DNA from: Parabacteroides chongii
Lineage (GTDB): Bacteria; Bacteroidota; Bacteroidia; Bacteroidales; Tannerellaceae
Direction of reading: 5' to 3'
DNA length: 64,000 nucleotides
NCBI RefSeq assembly: GCF_029581355.1
Contig: NZ_CP120849.1
Coordinates: forward strand, 2,264,501 to 2,328,500
Shown: positions 1 to 9,373 of the stretch, piece after piece
Layout: each line of letters starts with the position of its first letter
Position numbering within the stretch: position 1 is the stretch's first letter
Position numbers and translations under genes: made by a program
Notes under the pieces: generated by a model
The model's database searches: none
What the model saw: only the letters and a program-made list of their open reading frames with translations
What the model was told of the DNA's origin: nothing

Positions 1-137
1 AAATGTATGTAAAATATTTATATCTTTTATGGGAATAGCTTGTTATTCTTTCTTTTTGTCTATTTCTCCTCATATACCTCTCAAGAAGAATAGGGAATTG
101 TATAACTTTTAATACGTAGAGTCTTTCATTTGATGCC

Positions 138-199
138 ATCGAACGAAAAGAACACATATATCAAAAGAATAAAGCATATATGTGTTTTATTCGTTTGAT
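138..199. repeat. 24-bp imperfect inverted repeat
   Basis: The arms 138-161 and 176-199 are reverse complements with three mismatches in 24 positions, separated by a 14-base AT-rich loop. The inner 11 bp (AACACATATAT / ATATATGTGTT) are perfect. There is no T-tract directly after either arm that would make it a clear terminator. It sits beside two gene remnants, so it could be the end of a lost mobile element, a hairpin of a decayed gene or an operator. The structure is seen directly; its role is unknown. Confidence 0.6.
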
Positions 200-341
200 A
201 TTTGTCAAACGCAAAGGTGAAAGTAAAAATGCTCCGGTGCGGCTACTTATTTTTGATGATCGTATAGAGATTATTAGTCCAGGGTGGCTTAAACACTTCA
301 GAGTCTTTGTTCTATTAATAATTAAGTCCGAATTGCCATAA
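180..341 (+). pseudogene. Remnant of an ATP-binding (divergent AAA-4 / HATPase_c_4-like) protein
   Basis: A 53-codon open stretch runs from ATG 180 to TAA 339-341. Residues about 12-34 read APVRLLIFDDRIEIISPGW, which resembles the conserved core of the divergent AAA-4 / HATPase_c_4-type C-terminal domain found in predicted transcriptional regulators with an AlbA_2 N-terminus. These proteins normally exceed 400 residues, so this would be a short internal fragment. Upstream sequence is the inverted repeat and downstream the frame degenerates into an unrelated tail. It overlaps the end of the opposite-strand remnant at 315-998. The family call rests on one motif and should be treated as tentative. 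Confidence 0.4.
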
Positions 342-998
342 GGGGATTATATTCATATAGCCTTGTTCTATATCATCTTTTACGACAAAACCATTTTTTA
401 TACCTTGCAGCTGTTTTTGCTTTTTGTTTTTTCCACCTACTTCGAAGGTGTAGTCCGCTATTTGAAAGTCGGAAATAGTGGAGGTAATAACATCTTGTTC
501 CACACGCATTTGATTGAGGAAAAATGTTTCCCGGATGTTTCCGATGTCTGCTGTTTCCTGCCCCAGGCAGTACATGAGAATAGAATTGTCCAAATAGACT
601 TTGTCGACTTTTCCAAGTCCCCTGATGCCACCGGTATCATCACGTAATTGTGCGATTAATCCGGCCTCTTCTAAATAAAGAAAGTAATCGGACAGACTGT
701 TTCGACTCACTCCCAGCATAGTTGCAATGCTGCTCATATTAGGCTTGAACGGCACACTACGGGCTATGATGGTGAGCAATTGCTTTAATTTTCGTGCTGT
801 CGACACACTCATTTCGGAATATTGTGGAATATCAACTTCCAACGTTTTATTTATTACCTGTTGCAAACGTATATAAAACTGGTCTTCCTGGGAAAATGGA
901 TAATATCCCTCTTTCAGATAGGATTGGAAATAGGCATAAGGACGAAATTTATTAGAGATATCGATGGAATGTAGTAGGTATGGAACGTAACATTGCAT
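315..998 (-). pseudogene. C-terminal remnant of an AAA_14/DUF4143-type ATP-binding protein
   Basis: An open frame of 227 codons resembles the C-terminal half of the large Bacteroidota family of ATP-binding proteins with an AAA_14 ATPase domain followed by DUF4143. Seen here are the YLKEGYYPF segment (about residues 28-36), a winged-helix-like region (SMLGVSRNSLSDYFLYLEEAGLI type, about 85-115) and the DUF4143-like stretch with KVDKVYLDNSILMYCL. Family members are usually near 380-420 residues and start with a Walker A P-loop; no P-loop or Walker B lies upstream on this strand, so the ATPase half is missing. I infer a 5'-truncated pseudogene left by a deletion. A short functional derivative cannot be excluded. 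Confidence 0.65.
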
Positions 999-1126
999 CG
1001 AAACTTGTTTGTAACTTGTCCATGATTCTTTATGTATTTCTGCAAATATTTAAGATAGCCCCATGGGGGTTATTCCATCAGCTACCATTTCCAGACAGGG
1101 AATACTATCACAAAAAACGGGATTTA

Positions 1127-1158
1127 TTTGTAAAGTCATTTAAATTTACTTTTCTTTG
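1127..1158 (+). promoter_or_regulatory. Candidate promoter of the first ECF sigma gene
   Basis: TTTG at 1127-1130 is followed after 20 bases by TTTCTTTG (1151-1158), one base away from the Bacteroidota -7 consensus TAnnTTTG. The predicted start point is about 1165, next to the GAGGAG ribosome-binding site, which implies a very short leader. Confidence 0.4.
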
Positions 1159-1179
1159 TTGCGAGGAGAGTTTGGTATA

Positions 1180-1791
1180 ATGGGGATATTTACAGACGAA
1201 AAATTATTGTTGCAGGCTATTAAGAACGGGGACAATCAAGCTTTCGAGTTCCTGTTCAAAAGCTATTATCCCCGGTTGAGAGGATATGCCTCACGATTTT
1301 TGCATGACGAGGAAGCCGTACGTGATATTATACAGGAGAGTTTTCTGAAATTCTGGGAGAGACGGCATTTGATCGAAGCTATTTCTTTATCGTCCCTCTT
1401 GTTTGCTATGGTGCGCAATGCGTGCATGAATTACCTGAAACATATACAACTGGTCGAACAGCAGCCTTTGGATTATTTGCAGGAAATGCCGGGCAGAGAA
1501 GAACTTTATTGCTGGGACTTTGGACTGGACCCGGAACATGCCCTGCTCTATAAAGAACTCCAGCAGGAAGTCGACACTGTTATTAACAACTTACCGGAAC
1601 GCTGTCGTGAAGTGTTTGTCATGAGTCGTTTCAAAAGGATGAAAAACCGTGAAATAGCCGAAGCTTTACAAATATCCACAACTGCAGTGGAAAAACATAT
1701 TTCGAAGGCTTTGAAGCAATTTGCCGATTATTTCAAAGATAGATATTCGCTCGACATATATATTGCGATCCTTGCCTGGATTTTAAAATAA
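1180..1791 (+). CDS. ECF-family RNA polymerase sigma-70 factor (PUL 1)
   Basis: A 203-residue cytoplasmic sigma factor that should direct RNA polymerase to the downstream SusC/SusD operon. Region 2 covers roughly residues 15-85 (ending near FLKFWERRHLIEAISLSSLLFAMVRNACMNYLKH), and region 4 covers about 135-190 with NLPERCREVFVMSRFKRMKNREIAEAL and the recognition helix STTAVEKHISKAL. Length and layout match Bacteroidota FecI-like ECF sigmas of PULs. I chose ATG 1180 because GAGGAG lies 10 bases upstream; an in-frame TTG at 1156 would add eight residues but lies inside the candidate promoter. The FecR gene follows after 136 bp containing a terminator-like hairpin. Activity is expected to be held by FecR and released by SusC signalling (family knowledge). 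Confidence 0.9.
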   Translation: MGIFTDEKLLLQAIKNGDNQAFEFLFKSYYPRLRGYASRFLHDEEAVRDIIQESFLKFWERRHLIEAISLSSLLFAMVRNACMNYLKHIQLVEQQPLDYLQEMPGREELYCWDFGLDPEHALLYKELQQEVDTVINNLPERCREVFVMSRFKRMKNREIAEALQISTTAVEKHISKALKQFADYFKDRYSLDIYIAILAWILK

Positions 1792-1809
1792 AAATGATAT
1801 TCGGTATAG

Positions 1810-1860
1810 ATCTTGCTCCCAAAGTATTATACAGTACTTACGGGGACAAGATTTTTTTTG
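1810..1860 (+). terminator. Terminator-like hairpin between sigma and fecR
   Basis: ATCTTG (1810-1815) pairs with CAAGAT, with further CCC/GGG and AAGTA/TACTT pairing inside, two small mismatched spots and the loop TTATACAG. Eight T residues follow. It would terminate or attenuate the sigma transcript before fecR, which would make fecR expression partly independent or attenuated. Confidence 0.6.
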
Positions 1861-1927
1861 TAGAAAGTTTACTCCTTGAGGTTGGGTAAAAATAAAATGA
1901 GTTGTTATATCCTTTAGAAACTATTTT

Positions 1928-2932
1928 ATGGACAAGTCAGACATTTATTATCGGGAATTGGCAATCCGTTATTTCAACGGTTGTATTTCACTGGCAGAGG
2001 AAGAACTCCTTTTTCAGTTTGTCAAAGCTGCATCTGAAAATGAGAAACTGTTCCGTCAGTGGGAACAGGAGTGGACTGTTTCAACCAGGTTGATACCCGA
2101 AGTCGATAATGAATGGAGAAAGCTGCAGGGCAGAATGTCTGTCCGTTATACTTCGGATGACCGGCAGGTCTCTGTTTCCGGACGCAGACATTTATCCTGG
2201 TATGTTGCAGCAGCTGTTATTGCCGTATTATTGCTGGGTAGCGGAATATATGGCGTACAACAATATGTCTATACAAGAATGTCCGAAAATATTTTTGCAT
2301 TGAAGACCGGAATGGGAGAGAAAAGCCGCCTGGTGCTTGCCGACGGGACAACCGTTTATCTGAATGCCGGTTCGTCTTTGCAATATTCCGGAAATTTTAA
2401 TACAAAAAACAGGGAGGTAACCTTATTGGGAGAAGCCTATTTTGAAGTGACGCAGCAGCCGGGAAATATCCCTTTTACTGTAAAGACCGATCAGTATAAT
2501 ATTGTCGTAAAAGGGACCAAATTCAATGTTTCCTCTTATAATGAAGATGAGTTATCTACAACCGCTCTTTTAGAAGGTTCCATCGATATATTGTACAAGG
2601 GCAAACACTTCCCGGTTGTCCCGGGGGAATTAGTGAGGCTGAATAAGCAGAACGGGGAACTATCCAGGGAAAAAGGGCAGACGGCCCAATACACTTCATG
2701 GATTGAAGGACGTGTAGAATATGATAAAATCACATTGAGTGAACTGGCTGTCCGCTTGTCAAGGAAATATGATGTTTCCATTACGCTGGATGACAGTCTG
2801 AATAAGGATGTCGCTTTCCGTGTCTCCCTGAGGAATGAAGAGACGATAGGCGATATCCTGCAAGCCCTCTCCAGGATCATACCGATACGGTATGAACGCT
2901 CAGGAAGGGATATTTACATTCGAAAACAATAG
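1928..2932 (+). CDS. FecR-family anti-sigma factor (PUL 1)
   Basis: A 334-residue single-pass inner-membrane anti-sigma regulator. The N-terminal ~90 residues are cytoplasmic and would bind the sigma factor. A transmembrane helix lies at about 91-110 (WYVAAAVIAVLLLGSGIYGV). The periplasmic FecR domain follows at about 125-230, with the family hallmark LVLADGTTVYLNAGSSLQY, then GEAYFEVTQQP and VKGTKFNVSSY. The C-terminal DUF4974-like domain (about 255-334) is the part thought to contact the STN domain of the receptor. It lies 44 bp before its SusC partner, the usual cis-regulatory order. By family logic, ligand binding to SusC relieves sigma inhibition. Start ATG 1928 gives the normal length. 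Confidence 0.9.
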   Translation: MDKSDIYYRELAIRYFNGCISLAEEELLFQFVKAASENEKLFRQWEQEWTVSTRLIPEVDNEWRKLQGRMSVRYTSDDRQVSVSGRRHLSWYVAAAVIAVLLLGSGIYGVQQYVYTRMSENIFALKTGMGEKSRLVLADGTTVYLNAGSSLQYSGNFNTKNREVTLLGEAYFEVTQQPGNIPFTVKTDQYNIVVKGTKFNVSSYNEDELSTTALLEGSIDILYKGKHFPVVPGELVRLNKQNGELSREKGQTAQYTSWIEGRVEYDKITLSELAVRLSRKYDVSITLDDSLNKDVAFRVSLRNEETIGDILQALSRIIPIRYERSGRDIYIRKQ

Positions 2933-2976
2933 CGCAATTGTTAATATTGTTAAATCTAATCGTAAATTGAATTTGT

Positions 2977-5900
2977 ATGACTTACAAGAAACATGTTGGA
3001 AGGTCATTGATCATGGCGTTATTACTGTCCGGCTCATTGACCATGGATGCACAAAAAGTAACTTATCAATTTAAGGAGACTTCTTTAAAGACAGCTTTAA
3101 AGGAAGTGGAAAAACAACTGCAGTATTCTATTATTTATAAGAAAGATGTGGTTAATGAAGATAAGTTGATCACGAAGAATTTTGAGGATGCTTCTGTCGA
3201 GGAAGTGTTGGCTTCTATTCTAGGGGAAGATCTGACCTGGTCTATTCAGGGGAAAATGATCGTTATCTCTAAAAAAGAAACCGGTCAGAATACGAAGGTA
3301 CAACAGCAGAAACAGAAAAGGATATCAGGCGTTATCAAAGATGCGGCAGGTGAACCGATCATCGGTGCCAATGTGGTCGAAAAGGGGACGACAAACGGAA
3401 CTGTAACCGATATGGATGGAAAATTCACTCTGGACGTACAGGATAAAGGCGTTTTGCAGGTGTCTTATATCGGTTATCTGACACAAGAACTTTCCGTGAG
3501 CGGCAAGAGCTCTTTTAATGTGATCATGGTCGATGATTCACAAAACCTGAGTGAGGTCGTAGTCGTAGGTTACGGAACACAAAAAAAAGTCAACCTGACG
3601 GGGGCTGTCAGCACTGTAAAGTCGGAAATGCTGGAAAACCGCACGACTTCCAACCCTGTTAATATGCTGACGGGACAAATTGCCGGTGTTACGATCGTAC
3701 AAAATACAGGGCAACCGGGTGCCGATGCCGGAAATCTGCGTGTCAGAGGTATCGGAACGCTGGGAAATGCCGAAGCGATGGTAGTCATAGACGGTGTCGA
3801 GTCTTCTATGGCGAATGTCGATCCGAATGACATCGAGAGTATCTCTGTGCTGAAGGATGCTGCTGCATCTTCTATTTATGGGGTACGTGCAGCCAACGGT
3901 GTTATTTTGATTACAACCAAAAGAGGGGCTGTCGGTAAACCTGTTGTCTCCTATAATGGCTATATCGGCTGGCAGGCTGCATGCCGTCTTCCGAACTACC
4001 TGGATTCTTACAATTATGCCACATTGCTCAACGAAGCATACCGAAACGATGGTTCGAATGCTCCGTTCCAGGATACGGACCTGGAAAAGATACGCCTGGG
4101 AAACGATCCGGATCATTTCGCCAACAGCAACCAGGTGAATGCCTTATTGAGTGAGAGCGGTTTGTTCCATAACCATCATCTGAGTGTGATCGGAGGGAAT
4201 GAAGGCATCCGCTATTCTTTGACTGCCGGTTTCCATAAGAAGGACGGTTTGATCCCGAATGTCTCTTATAACCGTTTTAATATCCGTTCCAATGTAGATG
4301 CCAAGATCAACAACCGGCTGGATGTGGCTCTGAATATATCGGCTTCACGCGATGACCGCATGGCACCGGCTACATCGACTGTGAATGATCCGGATACAGA
4401 CATGTATTATATCATGTATCATGCATTCCGTGAAACTCCTGTTACTCCTATTCAGTTCAGTAATGGAAATTACGGTTTGTTCCTGAATGAACATAACTCG
4501 GTGGCGGAAGCTCGTAACAGTGGAGTTTCTCATGTTTACAACAATAACTTCCAGGGAAATGCCTCTTTTGTCTATAAGATTATGGACGGTTTGAATTTGC
4601 GAGGTAATGCCGCTGCCACTTATTACTTGAAGGATACGCATGTTTTTCAGAAAAAGATGAATTTCTATACGGCTGATTCTGAAGATCCGATTAAGTCGAG
4701 CCGTAGCCAGGTGAAGAATATAGACAAGAAGTCGTTGGAACTGAATTTGCAGGCTTATCTGGATTATGATAAGACTTTTGGCAAACATGGGGTAAAGGCT
4801 TTGCTGGGATATTCACAGATACATAACGAATATAGATTATTGAGTGCTCTGCGTAAAGACCTGCCGACAAATAATATGATCGGTGAGATCAATGCCGGTG
4901 ATGTGACGACGCAGGAGACTGAAGGTACCAGTGTCGCTTATGCTCTGCGCTCGGTTTTCGGCCGTGTGAATTATGATTTTGACAGCCGCTATTTGTTTGA
5001 AGCGAACGTACGTTACGACGGTTCTTCCCGCTTTCCTAAAAATAATCGTTTTGGTGTATTCCCATCCTTCTCTGTAGGCTGGCGTCTGTCGGAAGAGAGT
5101 TTCTTCAATGCCGACTGGGTAGATAATCTGAAAGTCAGAGCTTCGTGGGGGCAGTTGGGTAACCAGGAGATAGATGATTATTCATTCTATAACACATATG
5201 CTTTCGGCTATGACTATAGTTTCGGAAACGCTCTTTACTCCGGTATTTCTATCAATGATGTAATGGCTAACACGGCTATCACCTGGGAAAAGACCAATCA
5301 GACGGATATTGGTATCGATGCCGATTTCTGGGGTGGAAAACTTTCTTTTACCGGTGACTTCTTTATTAAGAATACGAATGCTATTTTGCTGAAATTACCG
5401 ATTCCTGATATAGTCGGTGTGGATGCTCCGATGCAAAATGCCGGTAAGGTTCGTAATACGGGTGTCGAACTGGCATTTACCCATCGCAACCAGGTGAACG
5501 ATTTTAAATATTCTACCTCTTTTAATTTCAGCTATATCCATAACGAGATTACGGACCTTAGCGGGGGAGATACACCCGGACGTTCCGTAGGAGACCCTGT
5601 AGATAATATTTATGGTTATGTTTGTGATGGTATTTTTAAGTCACAGGAAGAGATCGACAACTCGCCGAAGCAGATTTGGGGAGCACAACCGGGAGATTTG
5701 AAATATCGGGATCTGGACGGCAACAAGACGGTTGACCAGAATGACCGTCAGTCTTTGGGCTCTACATTCCCGAAGATCAATTTCGGTCTGCGTTTGAATT
5801 TCGAGTATAAGAACTTTGACCTGACAGCTTTATTGCAGGGAGCAGGTATGGTAAAAGGCATTGTAAAAGATGAAATCGGCAAGGCTTTCTATAACGGAGG

Positions 5901-6237
5901 AAAAGTGACAGACAGTTGGCTGGATCGCTGGACTCCGGAAAATCCGGATGCCACTTATCCTCGTCTGACGATCAGCAGTTCCAGCAGAAATTATATGACA
6001 TCTTCTTTCTGGGCACAGAATGCTTCTTATCTGAAGCTGAGGAATCTGCAAATCGGTTATACCTTGCCGCAGAATATTCTGACCAATACGGGACTATCTA
6101 AACTAAGACTGTATTGCAGCATTGATAACTTATTTACAATCACAGGTTTCGACGGTCTGGATCCGGAAATGATCACGACTAAGACCTATTATCCTCTGAC
6201 CAGAAACTACTCCTTTGGCGTTAATGTATCATTTTAA
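2977..6237 (+). CDS. SusC-like TonB-dependent receptor with STN domain (PUL 1)
   Basis: A 1086-residue outer-membrane TonB-dependent transporter that would import oligosaccharides with the SusD encoded next. A signal peptide ends around residue 25 (SGSLTMDAQ). The STN signalling domain spans about 28-100, a carboxypeptidase-D regulatory-like domain about 115-190 (GVIKDAAGEPIIGANVVEKG), then a TonB-box/plug start (EVVVVGYGTQKKVNLTGAV, about 195-213), the SusC plug motif SVLKDAAASSIYGVRAANGVILITTK, and a beta-barrel ending in an aromatic residue (VNVSF), typical of outer-membrane proteins. The STN domain together with adjacent fecR and sigma genes implies surface signalling. Unlike the two later sigma-linked susC genes, its 44-bp upstream gap has no antisense terminator or antisense promoter overlapping the ATG. 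Confidence 0.93.
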   Translation: MTYKKHVGRSLIMALLLSGSLTMDAQKVTYQFKETSLKTALKEVEKQLQYSIIYKKDVVNEDKLITKNFEDASVEEVLASILGEDLTWSIQGKMIVISKKETGQNTKVQQQKQKRISGVIKDAAGEPIIGANVVEKGTTNGTVTDMDGKFTLDVQDKGVLQVSYIGYLTQELSVSGKSSFNVIMVDDSQNLSEVVVVGYGTQKKVNLTGAVSTVKSEMLENRTTSNPVNMLTGQIAGVTIVQNTGQPGADAGNLRVRGIGTLGNAEAMVVIDGVESSMANVDPNDIESISVLKDAAASSIYGVRAANGVILITTKRGAVGKPVVSYNGYIGWQAACRLPNYLDSYNYATLLNEAYRNDGSNAPFQDTDLEKIRLGNDPDHFANSNQVNALLSESGLFHNHHLSVIGGNEGIRYSLTAGFHKKDGLIPNVSYNRFNIRSNVDAKINNRLDVALNISASRDDRMAPATSTVNDPDTDMYYIMYHAFRETPVTPIQFSNGNYGLFLNEHNSVAEARNSGVSHVYNNNFQGNASFVYKIMDGLNLRGNAAATYYLKDTHVFQKKMNFYTADSEDPIKSSRSQVKNIDKKSLELNLQAYLDYDKTFGKHGVKALLGYSQIHNEYRLLSALRKDLPTNNMIGEINAGDVTTQETEGTSVAYALRSVFGRVNYDFDSRYLFEANVRYDGSSRFPKNNRFGVFPSFSVGWRLSEESFFNADWVDNLKVRASWGQLGNQEIDDYSFYNTYAFGYDYSFGNALYSGISINDVMANTAITWEKTNQTDIGIDADFWGGKLSFTGDFFIKNTNAILLKLPIPDIVGVDAPMQNAGKVRNTGVELAFTHRNQVNDFKYSTSFNFSYIHNEITDLSGGDTPGRSVGDPVDNIYGYVCDGIFKSQEEIDNSPKQIWGAQPGDLKYRDLDGNKTVDQNDRQSLGSTFPKINFGLRLNFEYKNFDLTALLQGAGMVKGIVKDEIGKAFYNGGKVTDSWLDRWTPENPDATYPRLTISSSSRNYMTSSFWAQNASYLKLRNLQIGYTLPQNILTNTGLSKLRLYCSIDNLFTITGFDGLDPEMITTKTYYPLTRNYSFGVNVSF

Positions 6238-6254
6238 TAGAAAGTAAGCTTATT

Positions 6255-7784
6255 ATGAAAATCAAACATATATTATTGGCCTCTGTTTTGTTGACAGGCA
6301 TGCTGACCGGATGTAATAATAATTTCCTGGAAGAAATTCCCCGGGATGAATTATCTGACGCTTCATTCTGGAAGAGTCAGGATGATGTGGAAAAATTCAC
6401 GACTTCTTTATACAGATATACCCTGGAACCGGGGAATTTCGTGATCATGCTGGACGGCTATACGGATAATGCCGTTCCGGTTCATGTGTATAATGCCCAG
6501 GGAGAGATTTCCGCCGGTACGGCAACTTCTTCCAACTCTCATTTTCAACAGGTCTGGCAAACGACTTATCAGGGTATCCGCCGCTGTAATGTGTGCCTGC
6601 AGAATATAGACCAGGTTGAAATGGATGAAGCAGACAAGAATGTTTATAAAGGGGAAGTTTATTTCATGCGCGGATATTTCTATGCGACATTGCTCCGTTT
6701 GTATGGCGGGGTTCCATTGCTCGAAAAACCGTTGGAACTGAATGAGGCAATTCCGGCCCGTAACACAGAGGAGGAGGTCTATAATTTTGTGATTGCAGAT
6801 CTGGATAAAGCGGCCTCTTTGCTTCCGGAAAAACAGGCTGAGGTAGGTCGTGCGACGAAAGGGGCGGCTCTGGCTGAAAAGGCGGTCATCAGTAATTTCA
6901 TGAATAAATATGAGGATGCCGCCAGGTATGCTAAGGCGGTGATGGATATGAATGTCTATTCTCTGTATCCCAACTATGGCGATCTGTTTTCTCCGGATCA
7001 TGAAAATAACCAGGAGGTGATCTTTGACCACCAGTATATGGAAAATGCCAAAGATTTTGACCTGGGCAGCTGGATCGACCAGTATTTCGCACCCCAGATG
7101 ATGGGTGGATGGGAAGCGATGTCTCCCGCCAAAGATCTGATCGACTTGTATGAATGTAGGGATGGTAAATCGATCGGGGAGTCGGCGCTTTACGATGAGA
7201 ATAATCCGTTTGCCAACCGCGATCCCCGCCTGGATTATACGATCCTGTACGACGGCAGCGAGATTGCCGGTAAAACATATAGTTCCGGTGCTGCTTTAGG
7301 TAACTCGACCCGTACGGGGTATTCTATCCGGAAATATGTGAATCCGAAAAATGATGGAATGAACTATCCGGGATGGACGAATTTTATCTATATTCGTTAT
7401 GCTGAAATCCTGTTGATTTATGCCGAAGCTCAGAATGAAGTTTCGGGACCGGATGCCAGTGTATACGAGGCGGTGAACGATGTGCGTGCCCGCGTGGATC
7501 TTCCTCCTTTATCGGACAACCTGACTAAGGAACAAATGCGTGAAGCAATCCGTAAAGAGAAACGTGTGGAATTTGCCTTCGAAGGGGTTTATCTCTATGA
7601 TACACGTCACTGGAAGACGACGGAAGCGGCTGTGACGAAGCCTGTCTACGGTAAGAAAGTAGATGGTGAATATGTATGGGTGGAAACACGTAAATTTGAC
7701 CCTGAACGGGATTATCTGTGGGCTATTCCGTTGAATGAAATCGACCTGTCCAAAGGTTCTCTGGTTCAGAATCCGGGATGGTAA
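6255..7784 (+). CDS. SusD-like glycan-binding lipoprotein (PUL 1)
   Basis: A 509-residue surface lipoprotein expected to lid the SusC barrel and bind the glycan. The signal ends in the lipobox LTGC with Cys20. The N-terminal SusD-like region includes FLEEIPRDELSDASFWKSQDDVEKF, and the TPR-rich middle has GEVYFMRGYFYATLLRLYGGVPLLEKPL. The C-terminal RagB/SusD domain includes FIYIRYAEILLIYAEAQNEV, IRKEKRVEFAFEG and the ending IPLNEIDLSKGSLVQNPGW, all family hallmarks. It starts 17 bp after susC and precedes a fucosidase, suggesting a fucosylated ligand (inference). Confidence 0.92.
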   Translation: MKIKHILLASVLLTGMLTGCNNNFLEEIPRDELSDASFWKSQDDVEKFTTSLYRYTLEPGNFVIMLDGYTDNAVPVHVYNAQGEISAGTATSSNSHFQQVWQTTYQGIRRCNVCLQNIDQVEMDEADKNVYKGEVYFMRGYFYATLLRLYGGVPLLEKPLELNEAIPARNTEEEVYNFVIADLDKAASLLPEKQAEVGRATKGAALAEKAVISNFMNKYEDAARYAKAVMDMNVYSLYPNYGDLFSPDHENNQEVIFDHQYMENAKDFDLGSWIDQYFAPQMMGGWEAMSPAKDLIDLYECRDGKSIGESALYDENNPFANRDPRLDYTILYDGSEIAGKTYSSGAALGNSTRTGYSIRKYVNPKNDGMNYPGWTNFIYIRYAEILLIYAEAQNEVSGPDASVYEAVNDVRARVDLPPLSDNLTKEQMREAIRKEKRVEFAFEGVYLYDTRHWKTTEAAVTKPVYGKKVDGEYVWVETRKFDPERDYLWAIPLNEIDLSKGSLVQNPGW

Positions 7785-7803
7785 AATAAAGAATTGAAAG
7801 CAT

Positions 7804-9294
7804 ATGAATTATCGGTTTATCATTATACTGTTGTTTATTGTGTCTCCGGCCCGAATGCTTCGGGCTCAGGAGATTGTTCCGGCCGATTGTCCCAATCAGA
7901 CGCAATTGGAGATGCAGAAGCGGGGGTATGGGATGTTCATTCATTTTGGAGTCAATACGTTTGATGAAAAAGAATGGTCGGATGGGACGATCCCTGTGGA
8001 TAAGTACCGACCGGATTCATTGGACTGTGACCAATGGGTACGTGTGGCACGGGATGCAGGCTTTCGGTATGTCCTTTTGGTTACCAAGCATCATGATGGT
8101 TTCTGTCTGTGGGATAGCCGTTATACAACGTATGATGTTGCTTCTTCACCGGTAAAAACAGATGTGGTGAAGGCAGTCTCTGATGCCTGTAAGAAATATG
8201 GCTTGCAATTTGCCATTTATTATTCTCTTTGGGATCGTCATGAACCGGTTTATCAGAATGCTGATTTTGGAGAGTATATCGATTATATGTCGAATCAGTT
8301 GACGGAACTGCTGACTAACTACGGTCCGGTTTGTGAAGTCTGGTTTGACGGCGGATGGGATAAGAAGCCGGAAGAGTGGCGATTGCCTGAAATCTATTCA
8401 CTGGTCAAAAGGCTTCAACCCCATTGTGCTGTCGGGGTGAATCACACGATTGTCCTGAAGGAAGGGGAACGGGAGTTTGCGTTGCCCGACTCTATGATCG
8501 TCGATAACAAATACACCTTTCAATATTTCCCCGGCGACTTCCGGCTTTGGGATCCGAAGATTGCTCATAAACAGGATAAAAAGCAGTATTTACATGATGG
8601 TCGGTCTTATTATCTGCCTTTTGAGCATACGCTTTGTATCAGTAAGGCATGGAACTGGTTCCAGAAAAAAGCACTTTCTCCCGTTCGTGACCTGGATGAA
8701 CTGGAAGAGTTGTTTTACTGGTGTACGGATAATGATAATACATTGGTGGTAAATGTTCCGCCGGACCAGACCGGTCGTATCAGGGAGCATGAGGCTAACG
8801 CGGTGATTGCTTTGGGTAAACGGTTGGGTATTAAAAAAGGGGAACCACTTCCCCGGAACGGCTCTTTTCTGTCTTTACAATCGCCGGCTTTTGCCAGTTC
8901 CGTCTATGAGAATAACGAGTTGTTGTATGGGGCGGCATTGGCTACTGACGGAGGTATGCAGACTCGTTGGGCTGCTGCAGATACGACTGCTCTATTGACT
9001 ATTCCACTGGACAAGGACAAGCCTTTCAATAAGATTGTCATTTTTGAATATTGTGATACTCAGAATGGTGAAGACGGATTTTCCAATTATCGGACTAACC
9101 GGATACAATCATACCGGATCGAGATTGAAAAGAATGGGCAGTGGGAGGCTGTATATGTCTCCGACGAACCGATGGGCGATTGTAAAGTCATCCGTTTCCC
9201 TTATCCTTACCAGACTTCACAGATACGTCTGAATGTAACCAAGGCGTCGGCTCCTCCTTCCGTATATGAATTTAATGTGATATACAAAGAATAA
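7804..9294 (+). CDS. GH29 alpha-L-fucosidase (PUL 1)
   Basis: A 496-residue secreted glycosidase that would hydrolyse terminal alpha-L-fucose. A signal peptide covers about residues 1-21. The GH29 catalytic barrel runs from about 35 to 340: RGYGMFIHFGVNTF, VLLVTKHHDGFCLWDSRYTTYDV, and EVWFDGGWDKK, where Asp182 is the expected nucleophile. An active-site-side segment WNWFQKK and a wall motif NTLVVNVPPDQTGRI follow. The last ~130 residues look like a beta-sandwich carbohydrate-binding domain of the discoidin type. It follows susD by 19 bp and is the last gene of the PUL; a hairpin lies 30 bp beyond the stop. Linkage specificity cannot be read from the sequence. Confidence 0.88.
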   Translation: MNYRFIIILLFIVSPARMLRAQEIVPADCPNQTQLEMQKRGYGMFIHFGVNTFDEKEWSDGTIPVDKYRPDSLDCDQWVRVARDAGFRYVLLVTKHHDGFCLWDSRYTTYDVASSPVKTDVVKAVSDACKKYGLQFAIYYSLWDRHEPVYQNADFGEYIDYMSNQLTELLTNYGPVCEVWFDGGWDKKPEEWRLPEIYSLVKRLQPHCAVGVNHTIVLKEGEREFALPDSMIVDNKYTFQYFPGDFRLWDPKIAHKQDKKQYLHDGRSYYLPFEHTLCISKAWNWFQKKALSPVRDLDELEELFYWCTDNDNTLVVNVPPDQTGRIREHEANAVIALGKRLGIKKGEPLPRNGSFLSLQSPAFASSVYENNELLYGAALATDGGMQTRWAAADTTALLTIPLDKDKPFNKIVIFEYCDTQNGEDGFSNYRTNRIQSYRIEIEKNGQWEAVYVSDEPMGDCKVIRFPYPYQTSQIRLNVTKASAPPSVYEFNVIYKE

Positions 9295-9323
9295 AACAGG
9301 AAGTTCCCTGGGTATAGATAAAC

Positions 9324-9361
9324 AAGTACCCCCCTAAAGTTAAAACCAAAGGGGGGCACTT
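9324..9361. terminator. Bidirectional terminator-like hairpin
   Basis: AAGTACCCCCC (9324-9334) pairs with GGGGGGCACTT (9351-9361), with one A/C mismatch and a 16-base loop. It lies between the convergent fucosidase gene and the fic pseudogene. The T-tract is short on either strand, so efficiency is uncertain. Confidence 0.6.
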
Positions 9362-9373
9362 CTGTTTATCCGT

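Noticed and set aside
3538..4116. 192-codon minus-strand frame inside susC of PUL 1
   Set aside because: Opposite to the conserved plug domain of SusC; no homology signal or start site.
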